Part shown: one piece after another, positions 41,898 to 47,064 of the stretch
How positions within the stretch are numbered: position 1 is the first letter of the stretch
Layout of the letters: the number at the start of each line of letters is the position of its first letter
Origin: Flavobacterium suncheonense GH29-5 = DSM 17707
GTDB lineage: Bacteria; Bacteroidota; Bacteroidia; Flavobacteriales; Flavobacteriaceae
Length of the DNA: 47,064 nt
NCBI RefSeq assembly: GCF_000430025.1
Contig: NZ_AUCZ01000016.1
Span: 1 to 47,064 of the forward strand
Reading direction: 5' to 3'
Notes under the pieces: model-generated
Told to the model about the DNA's origin: nothing
Databases searched by the model: none
What the model saw: the letters and a program-made list of their open reading frames with translations, nothing else
Program-made: the position numbers and the translations under genes

Positions 41898-42647
41898 TTA
41901 CTTACTGCTTTCGAAAACTTCCAGCTGATTCAGGATGATACTGCGAACCTCATTTTTAATGTCGGCTTTATGCTCCAGTGATTTTCCCTTCGTTTCGACC
42001 GGTTTATGGATTTTGATTCTCATTTTTCCGGGACTTCCGCTAAAAAACGTAAACGAAAACCGCTCCTTCACATCCCCAAACGTCATGGGTAAAATCGGCA
42101 ACTGATGCTCGATGGCAATCCGGAAAGCGCCGTCTTTAAATTCATCCAGCATAATGCTTTCGTCTTCCGGCACACCGCCTTCGGGAAAAATACAAATACT
42201 CAACCCCTGATTGATGCGTTTTTGGGCGCGTTCAAAAACCGCAAAACGACTTTTCGAACTGCTGCGGTCCACCAAAATACAGGTGCGTTTGTAAAAGAAC
42301 CCGAAAATCGGAAGTTTTACCAACTCTTTTTTTCCCACAAACACAAACGGATTGTCCTTTACCAAAAGCAGCATCAGCATGACATCCATCATCGAGGTAT
42401 GATTGGCCACCAGCATGTAACTTTTGTGCTTTTCCAGTTCGTAGTCTTTCTCCACCACATAATAGAAACCCATACCGTATAAAATAATGCGGGCCCAAAA
42501 ACGCGCTAACACGAAAAACTGCGGATACGTTTTTTCCGAAAGGATGGTTAGAAACAAAAACGGAAACAAAACGATAATCGGAACGGTTACCAAAATGTAA
42601 AACCAGATGCGCCAAAGCGTCCAGAAAATAATTTTTAAAACTTTCAT
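41898..42647 (-). CDS. plsC: 1-acyl-glycerol-3-phosphate acyltransferase
   Basis: Adds the second acyl chain to lysophosphatidate to give phosphatidate. 249 residues with N-terminal membrane segments (about 8-36). Motif I is NHTSMMD with H83 and D88 (HX4D); KELVKLPIFGFFYKRTCILVDRS is motif II; FPEGGVPED (154-162) is motif III. PlsC is the best match, although related lipid acyltransferases share these motifs. Confidence 0.9.
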   Translation of the reverse strand: MKVLKIIFWTLWRIWFYILVTVPIIVLFPFLFLTILSEKTYPQFFVLARFWARIILYGMGFYYVVEKDYELEKHKSYMLVANHTSMMDVMLMLLLVKDNPFVFVGKKELVKLPIFGFFYKRTCILVDRSSSKSRFAVFERAQKRINQGLSICIFPEGGVPEDESIMLDEFKDGAFRIAIEHQLPILPMTFGDVKERFSFTFFSGSPGKMRIKIHKPVETKGKSLEHKADIKNEVRSIILNQLEVFESSK

Positions 42648-42692
42648 AGACCCAAAAATAGCAATTCAGACGAAAGATTTTAGCAAAACAAT

Positions 42693-42700
42693 TACCTTTG
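42693..42700 (+). promoter_or_regulatory. Putative -7 promoter element of trpS
   Basis: TACCTTTG, an exact match to TAnnTTTG, 16 bases before the ATG. No clear -33 TTG was found. Confidence 0.45.
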
Positions 42701-42716
42701 CGAAAATATTTTTACA

Positions 42717-43685
42717 ATGGCAAAAATCTTAACCGGTGTTCAGAGTACTGGAACACCACACTTAGGAAATCTTTTGGGCGCAATTATCCCGGCTATCGAA
42801 ATGGCCGCAAAGCCCGAAAACGAATCGTTTCTTTTCATTGCCGATTTGCATTCGGTAACCCAGATTAAAGACGGGAAAACGTTACGGGAAAACACCTACA
42901 GTGTGGCGGCTACCTGGCTGGCATTTGGTTTGGATGTTAACAAAGTGACGTTCTACCGTCAGAGCGATGTACCGCAAACGGCGGAGCTGTCCTGGTATCT
43001 GAGTTGTTTCTTCCCGTTTCAGCGTTTGACGTTGGCCCACTCTTTCAAAGATAAAGCCGACCGTTTAGAAGACGTGAACGCCGGGTTGTTTACCTATCCG
43101 ATGTTAATGGCCGCGGATATTTTATTATATGATGCGAATTTCGTTCCGGTAGGAAAAGACCAGTTGCAGCATTTGGAAATTACCCGTGATGTGGCGGCGC
43201 GTTTCAACCATCAGATGGGCGAAACCTTTGTATTGCCGGAAGCCAAAATCGAGGAAAACATCATGATTATACCGGGTACCGACGGAGAAAAAATGAGCAA
43301 ATCGCGCAATAATTTCATCAACATTTTTTTGGATGACAAGGCACTGCGCAAACAAGTCATGAGCATCGTGACTGACAGTACACCGCTGGAAGCGCCGAAA
43401 AACCCGGACACCTGTAACGCTTTTGCCCTCTACCGATTACTGGCAACACCGGAACAGACCGAAACGATGCGGGCCAATTATTTAGGCGGCAATTACGGTT
43501 ACGGACATGCGAAACAGGCCTTGTTTGAACTCATCCTGGAAAAATTCAAAACAGAACGGGAAAAATACAATTATTACATCAACAATTTAGACGAACTTGA
43601 CCGACTGCTGAAAATAGGCGCCGAAAAAGCACATCAGGTGGCTGATGGTGTTTTGGCAAGAGTCCGCGAAAAATTAGGCTATTAA
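42717..43685 (+). CDS. trpS: Tryptophanyl-tRNA synthetase
   Basis: Charges tRNA-Trp. 322 residues, the normal length. The HIGH-type motif appears as TGTPHLGNLLG near the start, and the KMSKS loop is exact in GEKMSKSRNNF. HLEITRDVAARFN is also conserved. No leader peptide or attenuator was seen upstream. A terminator follows. Confidence 0.97.
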   Translation: MAKILTGVQSTGTPHLGNLLGAIIPAIEMAAKPENESFLFIADLHSVTQIKDGKTLRENTYSVAATWLAFGLDVNKVTFYRQSDVPQTAELSWYLSCFFPFQRLTLAHSFKDKADRLEDVNAGLFTYPMLMAADILLYDANFVPVGKDQLQHLEITRDVAARFNHQMGETFVLPEAKIEENIMIIPGTDGEKMSKSRNNFINIFLDDKALRKQVMSIVTDSTPLEAPKNPDTCNAFALYRLLATPEQTETMRANYLGGNYGYGHAKQALFELILEKFKTEREKYNYYINNLDELDRLLKIGAEKAHQVADGVLARVREKLGY

Positions 43686-43695
43686 TCCCTTGCAG

Positions 43696-43724
43696 AAGCG
43701 TTCCTGACCGGAGCGCTTTTTTTA
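43696..43724 (+). terminator. Rho-independent terminator of trpS
   Basis: A 9-bp stem, AAGCGTTCC (43696-43704) with GGAGCGCTT (43710-43718), one G-T pair, 5-base loop and seven T. It also lies at the end of the convergent dprA gene. Confidence 0.85.
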
Positions 43725-44831
43725 TACCGCTTCAAAGGATTTTCCGGGTAACGGCCGGATGACGCCTTTCATTTCCATGCCAGTCAGCAAACCGGAAATT
43801 TTATGGACGGGCAGGCGGCATTCCAAAGCGATGATGTCCAGCAATTGCTTTCCGTTTTTCTGGAGGTAGTCGTAAACCTGTTGTTCTTCCGGTTCGAGCG
43901 ACACGAAAAGTTGCTGCTGAAGCGGTGGCTTTTTGGAGGATGTTGGTTCCAGTTCCCAATTCAGCATGTAAACCAAATCGGCTGCTGATGTTAACAGATT
44001 GGCGCGTTGCGTTTTAATCAGCCAATTGCAGCCCTGACTGTACTTGTCGGTGGTGCGTCCGGGTACGGCAAAAACGTCACGGTTGTAGTCGTTGGCGATG
44101 TTGGCCGTGATGAGCGAACCGCCTTTTTCGGCACTTTCAACCACAATTGTTGCTTCGGAAATTCCGGCTACGATACGGTTGCGCTTCACAAAATTCTCCC
44201 GTTCGGGACTGGAAATACTCCAGAATTCCGTTAAAAAACCGCCGTTTTCCTCCATTTTACGGATGTATTTTTTGTGGGCTTTCGGATAGATCTGATTGAG
44301 GCCGTGCGCCAAAACCCCAACGGTCTGCAAACCGCAATCGAGCGCCGCCTGATGCGCGACAATATCAACTCCGTAGGCAAAACCACTTACGATTACAGGA
44401 TTTAAAGGCGCAAGGTCTTCGATGATCTTCCGGGTAAAATCGATGCCATAACCGGTAACCTGACGCGTTCCCACTATGGAAATGATTTTCCGCTGTTTGA
44501 GGTTAATATTGCCGGATTGGAACAAAACTGTTGGACCGTCTACGCAATGTTTCAGCCTTTCGGGATAGGCTTCGTCCTGATAAAAGGCATAGTCGAGTTG
44601 TTCCTTTTCGATAAAAGCCAGTTCGGATTCGGCGAGTTGGAAAACGGATTTGTTCTGAAGGTTTCTGAGCAGCACTTCCCCGATCCCGTCGAGGGCAGCC
44701 AGTTGAGATTTCCTGGCGGCAAACACTTTTTCGGCGGAACCGCAGTGGCGGATGAGTTTTTTGGCAAGGATGTCTCCTATTCCTTCCACTTTGAGCAGGG
44801 CTAACGTGTAAAATAATTCGGATGTGGTCAT
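43722..44831 (-). CDS. dprA: DNA processing protein DprA
   Basis: Loads RecA onto incoming single-stranded DNA during natural transformation. 369 residues. The N-terminal helix-hairpin-helix-like region (ALLKVEGIGDILAKKLI and LAALDGIGEVLLRNL) precedes the Rossmann DprA domain with SIVGTRQVTGYG, VVSGFAYGVDIVAHQAAL and VAGISEATIVVESAEKGGSLITA. A C-terminal winged-helix part ends the protein (LECRLPVHKISGLLTGMEMKGVI). Other competence genes are not in this window. Confidence 0.96.
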   Translation of the reverse strand: MTTSELFYTLALLKVEGIGDILAKKLIRHCGSAEKVFAARKSQLAALDGIGEVLLRNLQNKSVFQLAESELAFIEKEQLDYAFYQDEAYPERLKHCVDGPTVLFQSGNINLKQRKIISIVGTRQVTGYGIDFTRKIIEDLAPLNPVIVSGFAYGVDIVAHQAALDCGLQTVGVLAHGLNQIYPKAHKKYIRKMEENGGFLTEFWSISSPERENFVKRNRIVAGISEATIVVESAEKGGSLITANIANDYNRDVFAVPGRTTDKYSQGCNWLIKTQRANLLTSAADLVYMLNWELEPTSSKKPPLQQQLFVSLEPEEQQVYDYLQKNGKQLLDIIALECRLPVHKISGLLTGMEMKGVIRPLPGKSFEAV

Positions 44832-44913
44832 GGCATATAATAAAGGTCAAAGAAAATCAAATTTTACAAATTTTGAAATAAAATGCTTACAAAAATTAAA
44901 ATAGTTCCCTTTT

Positions 44914-45039
44914 TAGCCCCGATTTCTTCACAACATATATTATGCAGAGGATTTCAGAGAACACTTCGTGTTTGCAGTGGCACGAAGTACAGCGGAAAGC
45001 GGGAAATGCGTATCCAAAAAAGCCTAACCCATTCGCTCC
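44914..45039 (+). repeat. Intergenic element with TAGCCCCGAT and AGCGGGAA ends, copy 3
   Basis: Begins TAGCCCCGAT (44914-44923), contains the perfect hairpin ACTTCGTG/CACGAAGT, then AGCGGAAAGCGGGAA, and ends with TTCGCTCC at 45032-45039. The core is much longer than in copies 1 and 2. It lies between dprA and the HU-CCDC81 gene and leaves little else in that 294-base gap. Confidence 0.6.
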
Positions 45040-45090
45040 TAATTGCTTACCTTAAAATTTTAAATTGTTAATAAAATTTGTTGATAATTT

Positions 45091-45120
45091 TTGGCTGCGC
45101 ATCTTGATTACTTAAATTTG
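45091..45120 (+). promoter_or_regulatory. Promoter of the HU-CCDC81/SPOR gene
   Basis: TTG (45091-45093), a 19-base spacer and TAAATTTG (45113-45120), matching the consensus, with the ATG only 5 bases further on. The transcript may be leaderless or nearly so. Confidence 0.6.
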
Positions 45121-45125
45121 TAACT

Positions 45126-46064
45126 ATGAAGATTGAAAACTACATCGCAGCGCTTTTGTATCGTTACCAGTGTGTTACGGTTCCGGGTTTTGGGGCATTC
45201 CTTACCGAAATCCAGTCGGCACAGCTGCATGACGCTACCAATACGTTTTTTCCGCCTAAAAAAGTGGTGTCGTTTAATCCGCACCTTAAAAACAATGACG
45301 GTTTGCTGGCCAATCACATCGCATTACAGGAGAGAATCTCCTATGACGAGGCCGTGAAAACCATTCAGACTGAAGTGGCACATTGGACAGAGCAACTGCA
45401 GCACCGAGAAACCGTATCGCTTAAAGACATTGGCAGCATCTCGGTAAATTCGGAATGGAACTGGGTTTTTGAACCGGTTAGTTCGGTAAATTATCTGGCC
45501 GATTCCTTTGGGTTGAGTACCGTGGTTTCGCCTGCAGTAAAACGCGAAGTCTTCAAAGCACAGGTGGAAGAACTGGAAGAAAAAGCACCAATTGTTTTCA
45601 CTCCGGAACGCAGGAAAAATTATTCCTTTTTAAAATATGCTGCCGTTTTTGCAGTGCTGTTAGGCTGTGGCGGAGTGGCGTACCACTATCAGCACGAGCA
45701 ACAAGTGGCCAACGAAACCCTGATGGCACAAAAAGCCGTACAGGAAAAAGTACAGCACAAAATTCAGGAAGCTACGTTTTTTATTGAAAACCCGTTGCCG
45801 GCCGTTACCCTGAACCTTAAAGAAAATGTCAAAAAACCGTATCATGTGGTCGCGGGTTCGTTCCGAAACGAAGCCAATGCACAACGCATTTTCGACGAAT
45901 TAAAAACCATGGGATACGAACCTGTCCGGCTGGAAAAAAACGGGTTTGGCCTGTACCCGGTTTTATACGGCAGTTATGCAAGTTATGCCGAAGCGCAAAA
46001 CCAGATGAAGACCATTCAGAAAACGCACAACAAGGAAGCCTGGGTGCTGATCAAAGAATTATAA
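45126..46064 (+). CDS. HU-CCDC81 and SPOR domain protein
   Basis: 312 residues. Two HU-like DNA-binding-fold units fill the first 130 or so residues (MKIENYIAALLYRYQCVTVPGFGAFL, then KDIGSISVNSEWNWVFEP). A membrane helix is at about 162-185. The periplasmic C-terminus has a SPOR domain (about 237-312: PYHVVAGSFRNEANAQRIF to EAWVLIKEL), which binds peptidoglycan lacking stem peptides at division sites. The combination is typical of Bacteroidota. A link between chromosome and septum is plausible but inferred. Confidence 0.9.
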   Translation: MKIENYIAALLYRYQCVTVPGFGAFLTEIQSAQLHDATNTFFPPKKVVSFNPHLKNNDGLLANHIALQERISYDEAVKTIQTEVAHWTEQLQHRETVSLKDIGSISVNSEWNWVFEPVSSVNYLADSFGLSTVVSPAVKREVFKAQVEELEEKAPIVFTPERRKNYSFLKYAAVFAVLLGCGGVAYHYQHEQQVANETLMAQKAVQEKVQHKIQEATFFIENPLPAVTLNLKENVKKPYHVVAGSFRNEANAQRIFDELKTMGYEPVRLEKNGFGLYPVLYGSYASYAEAQNQMKTIQKTHNKEAWVLIKEL

Positions 46065-46071
46065 ATTGCGA

Positions 46072-46097
46072 AATCCTCAAAATTGAGGATTTTTTTA
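46072..46097 (+). terminator. Rho-independent terminator after the SPOR protein gene
   Basis: AATCCTCA (46072-46079) pairs with TGAGGATT (46084-46091) around a 4-base loop, followed by T-run. Confidence 0.85.
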
Positions 46098-46109
46098 TTC
46101 CCAGATTGC

Positions 46110-46117
46110 TAACTTTG
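46110..46117 (+). promoter_or_regulatory. Putative -7 promoter element of the thioesterase gene
   Basis: TAACTTTG, an exact consensus match, 14 bases before the ATG. A possible TTG is 24 bases upstream, inside the preceding terminator. Confidence 0.4.
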
Positions 46118-46131
46118 CAAAAACAATCCGA

Positions 46132-46647
46132 ATGCAAGCAAAATTTCCATCACAATCCCTAACCACCTTAACCGATTTGGTGTTACCCGGTGAAACCAAC
46201 CCTCTGAACAATTTGTTCGGTGGCGAACTCTTAGCGCGTATCGACCGTGCGGCCAGTATTACAGCCCGAAGACATTCGCGTAGAATCTGCGTAACGGCGT
46301 CGGTAAACCATGTGGCGTTCAACCGTGCGATTCCTTTGGGTGCCGTGGTTACCATTGAAGCCAAAGTATCGAGAACGTTTACCAGTTCTATGGAAATTGT
46401 AATTGACGTTTGGACCGAAGACCGCGAATCGGGCATAAAAAACAGTGCCGGTACCGCCATTTACACGTTTGTAGCCGTGGACGACACCGGTAATCCGGTT
46501 CCGGTTCCGCCGATTATCCCGCAAACGGACGAGGAAAAAAGTCGTTTTGATGCCGCTTTGCGCCGCAAACAACTGAGTTTAATCCTGGCCGGAAAAATGA
46601 AGCCTTCTGAAGCTACGGAATTGAAAGCGCTTTTCGCAGGGGCCTAA
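46132..46647 (+). CDS. Acyl-CoA thioesterase, hot-dog fold
   Basis: 171 residues. Hydrolyses acyl-CoA to the free acid and CoA. The acyl-CoA thioester hydrolase signature is seen as VLPGETNPLNNLFGGELLARIDRAASI, and VNHVAFNRAIPLGAVVTIEAKV follows with the conserved beta-sheet. The C-terminal part is charged and helical. The substrate chain length is unknown. Confidence 0.93.
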   Translation: MQAKFPSQSLTTLTDLVLPGETNPLNNLFGGELLARIDRAASITARRHSRRICVTASVNHVAFNRAIPLGAVVTIEAKVSRTFTSSMEIVIDVWTEDRESGIKNSAGTAIYTFVAVDDTGNPVPVPPIIPQTDEEKSRFDAALRRKQLSLILAGKMKPSEATELKALFAGA

Positions 46648-46687
46648 CCAAAAGTAATTTATTCCCGACAACAAAAGTCTATAATAG

Positions 46688-46720
46688 AAAAGCGCCCAGG
46701 AAAATTGGGCGCTTTTTTAT
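46688..46720. terminator. Bidirectional terminator
   Basis: AGCGCCCA (46691-46698) pairs with TGGGCGCT (46706-46713), A-run before and T-run after. It lies between the convergent thioesterase and OmpA-family genes. Confidence 0.88.
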
Positions 46721-46737
46721 AACGTATTGTAAGTCGT

Positions 46738-47064
46738 TTATTTCTTCACAATCAAGAATTCCGAACGTCGGTTCTTAGCGTGTTCCTCTTCGGTACATTT
46801 TTCGCAAGCTACCTTCGGTTCGCTCTCCCCGTAGCCTTTGCCCGAGATTCTGTCTTTGGCAATGCCTTTAGAGATTACATACTGAACCGTCGATTTGGCT
46901 CTGCGCTCCGACAGGTTCATGTTGAACGCATCCGATCCGCGGCTGTCTGTGTGCGATTTCACCATGATAACCATCTCCGGGCTGTTCTTCATCACCTGAA
47001 CCAGTTTGTCTAACTCAAACGCCCCTTCTCTGGTGATGTTGCTCTTGTTGAATTCAAAGAAGAT
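46738..47064 (-). CDS. OmpA-family protein, C-terminal part
   Basis: 109 codons that run off the right edge of the window. It is the peptidoglycan-binding OmpA domain: FFEFNKSNIT, then VIMVKSHTDSRGSDAFNMNLSERRAKSTVQYVISKGI with the diaminopimelate-binding Asp and Arg, and KNRRSEFLIVKK at the end. The CEKCTEEEHAKNRRSEF form is common in Bacteroidota outer-membrane proteins. The N-terminal part, perhaps a barrel or PD40/TPR domain, lies outside the window. Confidence 0.9.
   Translation of the reverse strand: MFFEFNKSNITREGAFELDKLVQVMKNSPEMVIMVKSHTDSRGSDAFNMNLSERRAKSTVQYVISKGIAKDRISGKGYGESEPKVACEKCTEEEHAKNRRSEFLIVKK

Noticed and set aside
42650..42716. T-box or attenuator controlling trpS
   Set aside because: The leader is too short for a T-box and has no tryptophan-rich leader peptide or paired hairpins.

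Overview
The window looks like a chromosomal segment from a member of the Bacteroidota, most likely a Flavobacteriaceae close to Flavobacterium. The evidence is the gliding-motility lipoprotein gene gldH, promoters of the flavobacterial type (TTG, about 19 bases, TAnnTTTG), the HU-CCDC81/SPOR protein, the RicT homologue beside gldH, a Bacteroidota-type sigma factor/outer-membrane protein pair, and secreted proteins with the VGIGTxNP signature. Almost every gene is compact, with short gaps and many clear Rho-independent terminators. No tRNA, rRNA, CRISPR array or prophage was recognised.

Layout. Positions 1-328 are the right end of an IS3-type insertion sequence that has cut off the 5' end of a secreted-protein gene on the minus strand (330-428). 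Next come gdhA and a minus-strand operon hemH-hemJ-histidine kinase-enoyl-CoA hydratase (2118-5961). Positions 6353-11486 hold two tandem copies of a three-gene cassette encoding small secreted proteins. An AraC-type regulator with a strong palindromic operator follows, then the plus-strand heme genes hemA-hemC-hemD-hemE, an AT-rich lipoprotein gene of unknown function, hemF and hemB. With hemH and hemJ this gives every step of heme synthesis from glutamyl-tRNA except hemL.

Positions 20362-26098 carry a lipoprotein cytochrome c, a membrane protein/HTH regulator pair, ogt, a beta-lactamase-fold hydrolase, a 3'-5' exonuclease and a fused SpmA/SpmB-like transporter with a 67-residue partner. Central metabolism and cell-envelope genes follow: class I fumarase, an RlmI-type rRNA methyltransferase, the two subunits of a 3-oxoacid CoA-transferase, and a ricT-gldH-PBP1A operon.

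Positions 34922-37765 form a compact operon, trhO-trhP-ferredoxin. It places the oxygen-dependent and the prephenate-dependent routes of tRNA wobble-uridine 5-hydroxylation side by side, and both enzymes end in the same extra C-terminal domain. The remainder holds recA, a lipoprotein, an ECF sigma factor with a membrane-spanning partner, plsC, trpS, dprA, the HU-CCDC81/SPOR protein, an acyl-CoA thioesterase and the end of an OmpA-family gene.

The observations most worth following up are the duplicated secreted-protein cassette lodged in the heme locus, the TrhO/TrhP shared domain, three copies of an intergenic element with fixed ends and a variable hairpin core, the araC operator, and a 40-base-period array of GTTGCAAA/TTTGCAAC sites downstream of gdhA.
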